NCBI RefSeq assembly: GCF_003628145.1 | Contig: NZ_RBZV01000001.1 | Coordinates: 310,001 to 374,000, forward strand | Reading direction: 5' to 3' | Source: Trinickia fusca | GTDB taxonomy: Bacteria; Pseudomonadota; Gammaproteobacteria; Burkholderiales; Burkholderiaceae | Length of the DNA: 64,000 bases | Shown here: positions 34,427-43,702 of the stretch, in pieces | Position numbering within the stretch: position 1 is the stretch's first letter | Layout: each line of letters begins with the position of its first letter | Position numbers and translations under genes: made by a program | The notes under the pieces: model-generated | Told to the model about the DNA's origin: nothing | What the model saw: the letters and a program-made list of their open reading frames with translations, nothing else | The model's database searches: none

Positions 34427-36249
34427 CGTGGTTCCTTCGTGTTCGCGATATCGGCCAGCAGCGCGCGCAACGTGTGCAGTCGCACCGGCTTGAGCAGATA
34501 TTCGTTAAAGAGGTGGCGTGCCTCGGAATCTGCGTCGGCGAGCTCGGGCGCGTGCGCGCTGATGGCCACGATCCGCGTCTCGCGGTTCGGCCCGGGGCGG
34601 CGCTTGACTTCGCGGGCGACGGCCCTGCCATCCTTGCCCGGCATCTCGATGTCGAGCAGCACCAGATCGAAGCGGGTCGATGCGAGCCGCGCCAAGGCTT
34701 CGTCGGCGTTCGATGCCGACTCGTGCACGACGTCGAGCTTGCCCAACAGATCGCCGAATGCTTCCCGGGCCGCTTCGTTGTCGTCGACGACTAACACGCG
34801 GCACCGGGCCGGCTGTGCAACGGCGACCGATTCGGCCAGGTCATCGCTGGCGTGCGTCGCGTCGCGGGTGAGGGCAATGGTAACGCGAAACGACGAACCT
34901 TCGCCGATGCGGCTCGTGGCCGCCACTTCGCCTTGCAGCAACGCGACGAGGCCTTTCACGATCGACAGGCCCATGCCGAAGCCGTCGTGCAGGCGTGTGC
35001 TCGATTGATCGAGACGCGTGAATGGCTCGAAGATTTGCTCGAGCTTGTCGCTAGCGATGCCGGCGCCCGTATCGGTCACCTCGATCGTGAGCGTATCGGA
35101 CTGCGCATCGCGCCGCGTCGTGAATACGCGCAGCAGGATCTCGCCGCGCTCGGTGTACTTGATCGCGTTGGTCAGCAGATTGGCGAGGATCTGGCTGATA
35201 CGCTCCGGGTCCGACAGGTAGCCGACGCTGGCAGCCTCGTTGCTGCTGCGCAGCACGAGCCCCTTGCGTTCGGCGAGCGGCAACGCGTCGTTGAGCGCAC
35301 GCTCGATCAGCGCAGCCACGAAGAACGGGACGTGGCGCAGCTCGAGGCTGCCCACTTCGAGGCGCACGTAGTCGGTCAAATCCTTCATTTGCGTGGTGAG
35401 CTGCAGCGACGCGCTCTCGAGGCGCTTGAGCACCCGCGTCTCGTGCGTGCCTTGCAGCGAGTCGGCCAACACGTCGACGGCCGCCGTGATCGACTGCAAC
35501 GGGGTTCTCAGCTCATGGCTGACCATCGCGAGAAACGCGTTCTTCGCGCGGATCGTGCTGCGTGCCGCGTCGGTGGCGCGATGCTCGGCCTCGAGCGCGA
35601 TGCGCTGCTGCCGGATCACGTCGCGGTAGCGCCTGAACGCCACGATCAACAGCAGTACGGCCACGGCGAACAGGCACAGCAGCACCGCGCCGTTGACGAA
35701 GATGGCCCGGCGTTTCGCATGGAAATCGGCGAACGCGATTTCGCGCCGTTTGATCTCGACCGCGCGCGTGTTGCTGGCGAACGTATTGACGATCGGGCGC
35801 GCGCCCTGGATGTCCGCGAGCAGTGCGTCGATGGCCCTGGGGTTCGACGTGATCGTGGCGATGTCGGCATCGAGCCTGTCCATGAGGGTCTCGAGCGCCG
35901 TGCGCGACGCCTCGTAATCGGGCACTTCGCGGAAGAAGCGATTGAGCTCCGAGGGCGACGCGAGAATCCTGAACTTCGATTGCAGGATCTCGTAGCGCAT
36001 GCGCAGCGCGTCGGCATCGTGCTCCTTGCCGCTCGCGTAGACCAGCGCCTGATTTTCGAGCTGCAACAGCGCAATCTGGTATTGCGCCGCGGTCCAGTAG
36101 TAGCCTTCCTGCGGTCCCGTGATGGCCGAGACGCGCTCGGGCGCCAGCAGCAGATCGCGCAGGAAATGCGTGAGCGTGGCCGTCAGCAGGATCATCAGGC
36201 AGACGAGCGCGACCGCGACGTGGCTCGGTAGCCAGGTGCTGCGCATCAT
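34423..36249 (-). CDS. Hybrid sensor histidine kinase/response regulator
   Basis: 608-residue membrane kinase. TM1 is at ~11-30 (AVALVCLMILLTATLTHFL), a ~150-residue helical periplasmic sensor follows, then TM2 near 185-205, a coiled coil, HisKA with phospho-acceptor H245 in FLAMVSHELRTPLQ, an HATPase domain (NLLTNAIKYTERG, DTGAGIAS, GFGMGLSIVKGL) and a C-terminal receiver (RVLVVDDNEAAREAF, LVLLDIEMPGKDG). A separate Hpt or regulator is needed downstream. ATG 36249 overlaps the stop of the molybdopterin-fold gene in ATGA, so the three genes are translationally coupled. Confidence 0.92.
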   Translation of the reverse strand: MMRSTWLPSHVAVALVCLMILLTATLTHFLRDLLLAPERVSAITGPQEGYYWTAAQYQIALLQLENQALVYASGKEHDADALRMRYEILQSKFRILASPSELNRFFREVPDYEASRTALETLMDRLDADIATITSNPRAIDALLADIQGARPIVNTFASNTRAVEIKRREIAFADFHAKRRAIFVNGAVLLCLFAVAVLLLIVAFRRYRDVIRQQRIALEAEHRATDAARSTIRAKNAFLAMVSHELRTPLQSITAAVDVLADSLQGTHETRVLKRLESASLQLTTQMKDLTDYVRLEVGSLELRHVPFFVAALIERALNDALPLAERKGLVLRSSNEAASVGYLSDPERISQILANLLTNAIKYTERGEILLRVFTTRRDAQSDTLTIEVTDTGAGIASDKLEQIFEPFTRLDQSSTRLHDGFGMGLSIVKGLVALLQGEVAATSRIGEGSSFRVTIALTRDATHASDDLAESVAVAQPARCRVLVVDDNEAAREAFGDLLGKLDVVHESASNADEALARLASTRFDLVLLDIEMPGKDGRAVAREVKRRPGPNRETRIVAISAHAPELADADSEARHLFNEYLLKPVRLHTLRALLADIANTKEPR

Positions 36250-36758
36250 TTGACGACGATCTTCGTGACCTGCCATATGAACTTCGCCTCGGCGACGGGG
36301 GTACGCAATTCGTCCGGATAGCGATCGCGCGGATAGATCAGAAAGAGGGGGCCGAAGTCTTTGACTTGCAGCGGCTTGCCATTCATCGTGCGTGCGAGGA
36401 TCACGCCATAGCGCGTCGCGTCGTCGGCCGGAATCGTGTACGCGTAGTCGTCGAGGCTATGAAACTCGAGCGCGTTGCCGCGCGCGCCGACACGCTTGAG
36501 GACGTCCGAGAGCCGCGGGCCGGCGAACTGCGCCTTCTTCGTCCAGCTCGTCGACGTGTCGATCGTGTATTGCGGCATCGCGAGCAAGTCCTTTTCCGTC
36601 AAGACGTACACGTGCTTTTGCTCGTCGGTGAACTGACCGATGTTGCCGCTGACCGTCAGCGTGAAGCTTTCAGCGCGTACGGCCACGGCGGTCAGCGTGA
36701 GCAGAAGCAGCAGGACGAGTCTGCCGGCGAGACGGGCCGATGTCCTCGGATACCCCAT
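36246..36758 (-). CDS. Periplasmic molybdopterin-binding-fold protein (sensor partner)
   Basis: 170 residues. The signal peptide (LAGRLVLLLLLTLTAVAVRA) ends near residue 30. The mature domain resembles the sulfite-oxidase/Oxidored_molyb fold (VLTEKDLLAMPQYTIDTSTS, FAGPRLSDVLKRVGA, FHSLDDYAYTIPADD, GPLFLIYPRDRYPDEL). It has no cysteine at all, so the usual Mo-ligating Cys is missing; I infer a ligand-sensing rather than redox role. GGAG lies 9 nt upstream of ATG 36758. Overlap with the kinase gene implies that it works with the kinase's periplasmic domain. Confidence 0.82.
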   Translation of the reverse strand: MGYPRTSARLAGRLVLLLLLTLTAVAVRAESFTLTVSGNIGQFTDEQKHVYVLTEKDLLAMPQYTIDTSTSWTKKAQFAGPRLSDVLKRVGARGNALEFHSLDDYAYTIPADDATRYGVILARTMNGKPLQVKDFGPLFLIYPRDRYPDELRTPVAEAKFIWQVTKIVVK

Positions 36759-37482
36759 GATGTTTTCTCCAGCAAGGTGCGGGTGGGCGGCGCGCCGATG
36801 GCCGCGCAGCGTGCAAGGCGAGATTATGGGGGAAACCCGCACGGCTGGCCGCAGAAGGCGCAAGCACGCAGGGCGCTTGGCCGACAGGTACGCCGATTCG
36901 TTTGGCATCCTGATCAAGGTGCGCGGCGGGCGATTCATGCTCATTGGGTAATTCAATTTTTTTAAAAGGCAAATCGGCTTTAAAGGGCATGGCGGATGGC
37001 GTGGAATGACCATTTCGTTCGCCATTTTTTACCGCTACGGTTTTTCGTAAAGCACTAGCAGCGATGCGGAAGATAGCCGGCTTTGCAAGCCTTCGCCCGA
37101 TGAGCGCTCCGTTTTACTCGCATTCGGTAAGAAGCGGTTTAGATGAATTCCTCGCATTCGTGGCGCGCATCCTTTGCGGTGCCGCGTCTTGCTAAACGGA
37201 AATTGGCCCACTACGGTGTGTAGCGCCGATATCGAGGCGAGATAAATTCCCCGTAAATTCGTAGCAAATCGGCGTCAATTATAAAAAAGCAGGTGCTCTT
37301 AGAGGGGGAGCAGTTGTTTTCCGCAAGTCCACAACTGCGTGGCAATTCGAGTTCTATTGGAAAGAAAGCTTGATGCAAGCCGTTGTCCGCGGTCGGCTTG
37401 GCGCGTGCATTTTTATCGACGCGCCTGAACGGCAGCCGCGGGCTTTGCGAAATGGCAACTCCATCAACCACCAAGGAAAAAA
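36759..37482. other. 724-bp intergenic region
   Basis: Separates a minus-strand operon from a plus-strand peptidase gene and is relatively AT-rich from 36950 to 37400. It should hold both promoters. CTCGCATTCG occurs twice (near 37118 and 37149). I see no gene, riboswitch or terminator that I can support. Confidence 0.5.
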
Positions 37483-39270
37483 ATGAAACCAGACCGTAGC
37501 AGTATCGGCAGCCGTCCCGGCTATCAAGGCCGGCTTGCCTGGCTAGGTGCATTGACGATTGGAACGATGATCCTCGCCGCATGCGGCGCCGGCGACGGCG
37601 CCTCGTCGGTTGCTTCGGGCGCGGCGAAGGCGCAGAGCGCGACGCCGCAGGACACGAATCAGCCCTATACCGACCAGGTCGCCTACTCTCAGAACGCGAA
37701 CGACAGCCTCGACATCTCGCAAGTGAACGAGGGCGCCGCGATCATGCATTACCAGTGGAGCTCGGGTTCGACGACCGTCAACTACACGACCACCACGGGG
37801 CATTTGACCGCCTCGGATGCGAACGGCAACCCCGAAGCCTCGATGTCGTACGTGGCCTACACGGCGCCCAGCACGAACGGCCAGCCGCGGCCCGTCACGT
37901 TCTTCTACAACGGCGGCCCCGGCTCGTCGTCGATCTGGCTGCGTCTGGGCTCGTTCGCGCCGACGCGCGTGGCCACGCCTGATCCGCTGATGACGAACTG
38001 GCCGAACTTCCCGCTCGTGAACAACGCGCAGAGTCTTATCGATACGACCGACATGGTCTTCATCGATCCGCCGGGCACGGGCCTATCCGAAGCGATCTCG
38101 CCGAACACGAACCAGTCGTACTGGGGCTGCGATCAGGACGTGAACGTGATGCGCGATTTCATCCGTCGCTATCTGGCCGCGAACAACATCACCAATTCGC
38201 CGATCTACCTGTACGGCGAGTCGTACGGCACGCCACGCACCGACATGCTCGCGTTGTCGCTCGAATCGGCTGGTGTTCCGTTGACGGGCATCGTGCTGCA
38301 ATCGGCGATTCTCAACTACTTCGCCGACTCGACGGAAGCGACGGCGGTGATGCAGTCGACGGCAGGCCTGGCGCTCGCCACCGACACGCTGACCGGCTAC
38401 TTCCCCGGCTATGCGGAAGTGGCGATGTACTTCAACCAGGTGTCGCCGGCGCCCGCGAGCCAGGCGCAGTACGCGCAGCAGATGGCCAACTTCGTGACGA
38501 AGAACTACAGCGGCTTCCAGAACTATTCGCAGTCGTGGACGATGAGCCAGATCGGCGATCCGAACGGGCTGGGCTCGTCGAAGCTGCCGAGCGCGACGAC
38601 GCTGCGTTCGTGGGAATCGGGCTCGAGCCTCACGTATCAGGCGCTGAAGGGCTACTTCAGCACGACGCCGTTCCAGACGACGCTGCTGCCGGGCACGACG
38701 ATCGGCCGCTACGACGGGCGCGTTTCGCTGCCGAACTCGGATTCGCGTCTGCAAAGCGATGGGGATCCTTCGGACATCCTGCTGTCGCAGCCGTTCACGA
38801 CGACGCTGCAAACGCAGATGCCCAACTATCTCGGCTATTCGGCGCCGAACGCGACGTTCATGCCGCTCAACGACGCCATCATCGGGTCGTGGGACTTCTC
38901 GCACAACGGTCAGCAGTTGCCGGACACGATCCCCGATCTGCTCGGCGCGTTGCAGCTGAACCCGCAACTGAAGGTGTTGTCGGTGAACGGTTATCACGAC
39001 CTGGCCACGCCGTTCTTCAATACCGAGAAACAGCTGGCGCGGCTGCAAACGGTGCCGAACCTGAACCCGAACCTGCAGGTCACGTTCTATCCGGGCGGCC
39101 ACATGACGTATCTGGATGACGGCGCACGTCCGCAGCTGAAGGCCGACCTCGTGAACTACTTCGGGGGTACGCCGATTCAGTCCGCGTTGACGTTGAGCAC
39201 GTTGCCGGCCGCCTGGGCGGACGAGAGCCCGGCGGGCACGCCGACCCTCACGGCGCAGTCGACACGTTGA
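37483..39270 (+). CDS. S10 family serine carboxypeptidase-like lipoprotein
   Basis: 595-residue exported protein. The signal ends at a LAAC lipobox around Cys34. The catalytic domain is of carboxypeptidase Y type: FYNGGPGSSSIWLRLGSFAP (oxyanion region), nucleophile Ser in YGESYGTPR, Asp in NGYHDLATPFFNTEKQ and His in YPGGHMTYLDD. S10 enzymes remove C-terminal amino acids at acidic pH; bacterial members are poorly studied. AAGGAAAAAA lies just upstream of the ATG. It is followed 48 bp later by a small secreted EF-hand protein, which may be cotranscribed. Confidence 0.92.
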   Translation: MKPDRSSIGSRPGYQGRLAWLGALTIGTMILAACGAGDGASSVASGAAKAQSATPQDTNQPYTDQVAYSQNANDSLDISQVNEGAAIMHYQWSSGSTTVNYTTTTGHLTASDANGNPEASMSYVAYTAPSTNGQPRPVTFFYNGGPGSSSIWLRLGSFAPTRVATPDPLMTNWPNFPLVNNAQSLIDTTDMVFIDPPGTGLSEAISPNTNQSYWGCDQDVNVMRDFIRRYLAANNITNSPIYLYGESYGTPRTDMLALSLESAGVPLTGIVLQSAILNYFADSTEATAVMQSTAGLALATDTLTGYFPGYAEVAMYFNQVSPAPASQAQYAQQMANFVTKNYSGFQNYSQSWTMSQIGDPNGLGSSKLPSATTLRSWESGSSLTYQALKGYFSTTPFQTTLLPGTTIGRYDGRVSLPNSDSRLQSDGDPSDILLSQPFTTTLQTQMPNYLGYSAPNATFMPLNDAIIGSWDFSHNGQQLPDTIPDLLGALQLNPQLKVLSVNGYHDLATPFFNTEKQLARLQTVPNLNPNLQVTFYPGGHMTYLDDGARPQLKADLVNYFGGTPIQSALTLSTLPAAWADESPAGTPTLTAQSTR

Positions 39271-39318
39271 CCTTGTGACCCGAGGTTCCTCCAGCTACCC
39301 ATTTATTGCGAGTGAATC

Positions 39319-39717
39319 ATGTCCCTTATCAAAATCGTGCGGCGCACGTCTGCGGTGGTCGTCCTCGGCGCACTGGCCGGCAGCGCCTATGCAGCGGGCT
39401 TCCAGGCCGTTGCACCCGTGAAGCTGCCGCATGGCGGCGCCGGCGTGGATGGCCCGTACTTCCCCAAGACGCTGGTCGCGCCCGTCGCGCCTTCGATCGG
39501 TAATGCCCTGCAGCAGCAGGCGCAGCAGCGGGTCGAAGCGCAGCTTGGTGCGAACGCGGCGCTCAGCAACGGCGCCGCCATCACGAAGACTCAGGCGAAA
39601 AGCAACGGCCTCGGCTATGTTGCGCAGCACTTCGCGGAAATCGACTCGGCTCATACGGGCCGCGTGACGATGAACGACGTGCGGCAGTATCTGCAGCAAA
39701 AGCAGCAGCGGCAGTAA
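39319..39717 (+). CDS. Small exported EF-hand-like protein
   Basis: 132 residues with a clear Sec signal peptide ending at AGSAYA-A near residue 26. The C-terminus holds one EF-hand-like loop: HFAEIDSAHTGRVTMNDVRQ, with D/S/T/R/N/D at the coordinating spacing, so calcium binding is plausible but a single loop is weak evidence. The middle is Gln/Ala-rich. It probably shares a transcript with the preceding peptidase gene and is closed by a strong terminator. Confidence 0.7.
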   Translation: MSLIKIVRRTSAVVVLGALAGSAYAAGFQAVAPVKLPHGGAGVDGPYFPKTLVAPVAPSIGNALQQQAQQRVEAQLGANAALSNGAAITKTQAKSNGLGYVAQHFAEIDSAHTGRVTMNDVRQYLQQKQQRQ

Positions 39718-40106
39718 CGCTGCGGGCGTAGGGTTCCTTACGCCCGATCCGCCGGGCGCGGCATTGCATCATGCCGCGCCCGGCGGATTTCATTTTTCTG
39801 CCGCAGCCACTGTGTCGGAGCCATTTGTGCGCTGCGGCACGCCGGTGCGGCCGATGCATGCGTCGCCGATTTTGTGCGCGCGCCATATCGTTCGGCATGC
39901 TGACGAACTGGATCAGCGAATCGACACCAAGTATCCTGAGCAGTGTCATGTGCGGCGAAACGTTCGACAGCGTACCGCTCAAGAAGCCTCGCCCTGCAAG
40001 ATGCGGCACGTCGACGACAGTCGATGCAGCCGCTTGCCGCGGCCCTGCCGTCGATCACGGTGCGGCCCATTCATTCTGCTCAGTGTCGATCCACGGAGGT
40101 ATCACA
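39718..40106. other. Intergenic region: double terminator and ald leader
   Basis: 389 bp. The first 80 bp hold two consecutive hairpins. From 39800 to 40106 there is no supportable gene; it should hold the alanine dehydrogenase promoter. The divergent Lrp-type regulator often found beside ald is absent. Confidence 0.55.
39724..39797 (+). terminator. Tandem hairpins ending in a strong intrinsic terminator
   Basis: First hairpin GGGCGTA/TACGCCC (39724-39730, 39739-39745). Second: a perfect 18-bp stem (39747-39764 with 39771-39788, 6-nt loop) followed by a T-rich tail. Confidence 0.85.
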
Positions 40107-41222
40107 ATGCTGATTGGCGTGCCGAAGGAAATCAAAGACAACGAGTACCGGGTCGGCTTGACCCCGGCAAGCACGCGCGAACTCACTAGCCGCGGCCATG
40201 CAGTGCTGGTCGAGACCGCGGCGGGCGCCGCCATCGGGTTACCCGACGACGCCTATGTCGCCGCAGGCGCAACCATTTGCCCCGACGCGCAACAAGTGTT
40301 CGCACGCGCGGACATGATCGTCAAAGTCAAGGAGCCGCAGGCGCGCGAACGCGCGATGCTGCGGCCAGGACAGATTCTCTACACCTATCTGCACCTTGCT
40401 CCCGATCCCGCGCAAACGTCGGATCTGATCGAGTCGGGCGCAGTGTGTTTCGGCTACGAGACCGTCACGGGGCCCGGCGGCGGATTGCCGTTGCTCGCGC
40501 CGATGAGCGAGGTGGCGGGGCGCATGTCCATCCAGGTCGCGGCCGCGAATCTGGAGAAGACCGCAGGCGGCATGGGCCTGCTGTTGGCCGGTGTGCCGGG
40601 CGTCGCGGCTGCGCACGTCGTCGTGGTCGGCGCCGGGGTGGTGGGCTCGCATGCGCTGCAAATGGCGGTCGGCATGGGCGCGCGCGTCACCGTGCTCGAC
40701 AAGAGCCTCGAGCGTCTGCGCCAGCTCGACCTCGTGTTCGGCAGCCGCATCACGACGCTGTATTCGAATACGAACAGTCTCGAGGAGGCGGTGCGCAGCG
40801 CCGACGTCGTCATCGGTGCGGTGCTGATTCCGGGCGCGGCGGCCCCCAAGCTCGTCACGCGCAAGATGATCGCGGACATGCAGCCTGGCTCGGTCGTCGT
40901 CGACGTCGCGATCGATCAGGGGGGCTGCTTCGAAACATCGCATGCGACCACCCATACGGCGCCGACCTACATCGTCGACGGCGTCGTGCATTACTGCGTG
41001 GCGAACATGCCTGGCGCGGTGGCGCGCACTTCGACGTTTGCGCTGAACAACGCGACGATCGGGCACGCGATCGCCCTAGCCGACAAAGGGTGGGAGCGTG
41101 CGATCAGCGAAGACAAGCATCTACGGGCCGGCTTGAACGTCTGCAAAGGCAAGGTCACCTACGAGGCCGTCGCCCAGGCGCTGCATCTGCCGTACGTGCC
41201 GGCTGAGCAACTGCTGAACTGA
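40107..41222 (+). CDS. ald: Alanine dehydrogenase
   Basis: 371-residue NAD-dependent L-alanine dehydrogenase, interconverting alanine and pyruvate plus ammonia. It begins MLIGVPKEIKDNEYRVGLTP, the classical start of the AlaDH/PNT family. The NAD Rossmann motif is VVVVGAGVVGSHALQMAVGM, and KVKEPQ, YLHLA (catalytic His) and DVAIDQGGCFETSHATTH are conserved. Length fits the family exactly. GGAGG lies 9 nt upstream of ATG 40107; the longer open frame to the left runs through the previous terminator. Monocistronic, with its own terminator. Confidence 0.95.
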   Translation: MLIGVPKEIKDNEYRVGLTPASTRELTSRGHAVLVETAAGAAIGLPDDAYVAAGATICPDAQQVFARADMIVKVKEPQARERAMLRPGQILYTYLHLAPDPAQTSDLIESGAVCFGYETVTGPGGGLPLLAPMSEVAGRMSIQVAAANLEKTAGGMGLLLAGVPGVAAAHVVVVGAGVVGSHALQMAVGMGARVTVLDKSLERLRQLDLVFGSRITTLYSNTNSLEEAVRSADVVIGAVLIPGAAAPKLVTRKMIADMQPGSVVVDVAIDQGGCFETSHATTHTAPTYIVDGVVHYCVANMPGAVARTSTFALNNATIGHAIALADKGWERAISEDKHLRAGLNVCKGKVTYEAVAQALHLPYVPAEQLLN

Positions 41223-41599
41223 GTCGAAGCGGGCACGCCCGCACTGGCGTGCATGAGAACATCACATGACGCCACGACGCGGCCTGCTTCAGGCCGCGTT
41301 CTCTTATCTGCGCCGCCGCTAACCGGGCTCGCCGAGCGAGCCCGACTCGCATCGACACCATCCTTCCGGTGCCTCGTCGCGCGTCGTGCGCCGCGCCTTC
41401 CTTTCTCTTCTCCTTCTGGTTCGAAGCGATCCGTCCGGCCTCGTCGGGCCATCCGTTCCGTGACGCTTGCTCTATAGGCGCATCCGGATGCCGTCCGGAA
41501 AATGCATCGCAGTCCTGCTCGATCGAGCGAGTGCTCGTTGGCCGGCCCGCGATAGCGAATGCGCGCGAGCCGGCATGCAGGTCACTTGTTCTCATCGAC
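41223..41599. other. Intergenic region between ald and the TAXI gene
   Basis: 377 bp. It holds the ald terminator and then about 290 bp with no supportable gene; the promoter of the following four-gene cluster should be here, but no clear hexamers are seen. Confidence 0.5.
41277..41305 (+). terminator. Intrinsic terminator of ald
   Basis: A perfect 10-bp stem ACGCGGCCTG/CAGGCCGCGT with a 3-nt loop, followed by TCTCTT. Confidence 0.75.
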
Positions 41600-42844
41600 A
41601 TGGACCTGATCCTAAAAAAGATAACGCGACCGAAGCTGCTGCTCGGCATCGCCACCGTGGGTGCGCTGATCTATGCGGTGGTCAGCGTCATGCCGCCGCG
41701 CCACATCCGCATCGCGGCGGGGCCGGCGAACGGCAGCTTCTTCGCGACGGCGCAGCAATACAAGAAGCTGATCGAGCAGAAGGGCTTCTACCACGTCGAC
41801 GTCGTTCCGTTCGACGACACCGATGAAATCGCGGCCAAGTTGGCCGATCCGCACTCGGGGTTCGACATCGGCTTCGTGGCCGAAGGTCCGAACGTTGCCG
41901 GCCGCTCGGCCTTGATGTCTCTGGGCGAGATCCAGGCGCAGCCGATCTTCATCTTCGAGAACCGGCGCTTGGCCGCCTCGCGGCCGATCGCGTCGTTCAC
42001 CGATCTGCGCGGTTTGCGGCTCGTGATGCTGCCGCGGCGCAGCGTGACGAGCCACCGCTTGATGAGCATCTTCGAGCAGAGCGGGGTGACCGAGCGCAAC
42101 ACGCACATCGAATTTCAATCATTGGGCGATGCCTTCAGGCACTTGCGGCAGGGCCAGTTCGACGTGGGGCTGTTCATCCTCGCCGCCGATAACGAAGCGA
42201 TGGCGACGCTCGCGAAAGACCCTGACCTCGCGATGGTGCAGGTCTCGCAGCGTGCCGCTATGGCCAAGAAGTTCTCGTATCTGCGGGAGGTGCAGCTGCC
42301 GGCCGGCATTTATGACTTCGCTGCGAACGTTCCCGATCACGATATCGGCATGCTGGCCGCGACCATCATCGTCGGCGCCCGTCGCGATCTGCGGCCCGCG
42401 ACCAGCTATGCCGTGCTCGAGGCGATGCGAGAGGTGCATGGGCAAGGCGGCTACCTCAACGCTCCCGGAGAATTCCCGCGCTATTCCGGCAGCCCGGATC
42501 GCGTGGAAGATCGCGTCGTCGATTTCTATCGCAACGGCGTGCCGTGGACCTATTCGCATTTGCCGATCGAGCTCGCCAGCATCATCGATGCCTATCTGAC
42601 ACCGCTGCTCACGCTGTGGTTCATGACGAGCGTGCCGCGTGCAATGTCCGAGATCGAGCGCATGCGTGAGTTCGTGCTCATCCTCTGTGCCCGTGGCGCG
42701 CTGTGGCGGATGCGCCGCAGCGCCAAGCAGGGCCTCGCGCTCTCGAGCTGGGAGCGCGCCTTCATCGAAAGAATCGAAGCAGGCATGACCCGGCAGGGGC
42801 GCGGCCTGCACGCGCTGCTGGCCGAATTGCGCGACGAGCGGTAG
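41600..42844 (+). CDS. TAXI family TRAP-type solute-binding protein with C-terminal membrane anchor
   Basis: 414 residues. An N-terminal hydrophobic segment (LLLGIATVGALIYAVVSVMP) exports or anchors the protein. The binding domain begins HIRIAAGPANGSFFATAQQY, the standard TAXI opening, and contains FDIGFVAEGPN and GLRLVMLPRRSVTSHRL. A second hydrophobic stretch near the end (SIIDAYLTPLLTLWFMTSVP) is followed by a basic cytoplasmic-like tail. No TRAP permease (DctM/fused QM) is adjacent, so this is an orphan TAXI protein. ATG 41600 has no good Shine-Dalgarno site. It is 57 bp before a methyltransferase gene. Confidence 0.85.
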   Translation: MDLILKKITRPKLLLGIATVGALIYAVVSVMPPRHIRIAAGPANGSFFATAQQYKKLIEQKGFYHVDVVPFDDTDEIAAKLADPHSGFDIGFVAEGPNVAGRSALMSLGEIQAQPIFIFENRRLAASRPIASFTDLRGLRLVMLPRRSVTSHRLMSIFEQSGVTERNTHIEFQSLGDAFRHLRQGQFDVGLFILAADNEAMATLAKDPDLAMVQVSQRAAMAKKFSYLREVQLPAGIYDFAANVPDHDIGMLAATIIVGARRDLRPATSYAVLEAMREVHGQGGYLNAPGEFPRYSGSPDRVEDRVVDFYRNGVPWTYSHLPIELASIIDAYLTPLLTLWFMTSVPRAMSEIERMREFVLILCARGALWRMRRSAKQGLALSSWERAFIERIEAGMTRQGRGLHALLAELRDER

Positions 42845-42901
42845 GCGTAGGCGCACGACACACACGGTTCGATCGAGCCGTCCACTACGGGGAACCAGGC
42901 G

Positions 42902-43702
42902 ATGCAACCTCACGAAATCGTTCAGCAGATGCGCAAGACCTACGACCGGTACTTCATGAGCAGCCTCTATCGACAGCGATACCCACGGCCCAACGAGGCC
43001 ACGCTCGACTTCGTCTTGAGGAGCCGGGTGCGCGAGATCGAGCACGTGCTCGACTTCGGCTGCGGCAACGGGCGCTATGCGTTCCCGCTGCTCCAGCGTT
43101 CGCATGACTGCGTGACCGCGTATGACATCTCGGCGCTGTCGCTGGCCGAGTTCGAGAGCCGGCTCAGGGACACGCCTTATAGGTCGCGCGTACGCTTCGT
43201 CCACGACGATCTCGATACGCTCGCGCGCCTCGGCCAATACGACGTCATTCTGATGCTGTTCGGCGTGCTGTCTCATCTCGGTGACCGCGCGACGCGCATC
43301 GACATGCTCAAACGTCTGCGCGGCATGATGCGCGCCGACGGGCGCCTCGTCCTGTCGGTGCCGAGCCGCTTGCGCCGATATCCGGGCGTGCTGCTGCGTC
43401 ATGCGCTCGCGCGATGCTTGCGCACCGCCCATGCACCGCTCGACGAAGCCGGCAACATCTTCTATACGCGCTCGGCGAACGGCGATCGGATGACGTTCTT
43501 CTATCACCTGTACACGCTGGACGAACTGCGTGCCGAACTCGCGACGGCCGGCTTCGCGGTGCGTCGCTCCGAGGCCGAGAGCGTGCTGCCCGAGCGATGG
43601 GTCACGCAATCGTCGTTCGTCGGCCAGCTCGACCGATGTCTCGCCGCGTGCTTGATGCCATCGCTCGGCTACGGCATGCGCGTGCTGGCGACCCCGATAT
43701 GA
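42902..43702 (+). CDS. Class I SAM-dependent methyltransferase
   Basis: 266 residues. Motif I is HVLDFGCGNGRYAFPLL, motif II VTAYDISALSLAEF, and motif III/IV region DVILMLFGVLSHLGDR with an acidic post-motif FVHDDLD, all typical of Rossmann methyltransferases of the Methyltransf_11/25 type. The C-terminal half (FFYHLYTLDELRAELATAGF) is the usual lid region. The acceptor is unknown. The stop overlaps the start of the transporter fusion gene in ATGA, so it is translationally coupled to the transporter genes, suggesting that it modifies, or depends on, the transported compound. Confidence 0.87.
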   Translation: MQPHEIVQQMRKTYDRYFMSSLYRQRYPRPNEATLDFVLRSRVREIEHVLDFGCGNGRYAFPLLQRSHDCVTAYDISALSLAEFESRLRDTPYRSRVRFVHDDLDTLARLGQYDVILMLFGVLSHLGDRATRIDMLKRLRGMMRADGRLVLSVPSRLRRYPGVLLRHALARCLRTAHAPLDEAGNIFYTRSANGDRMTFFYHLYTLDELRAELATAGFAVRRSEAESVLPERWVTQSSFVGQLDRCLAACLMPSLGYGMRVLATPI

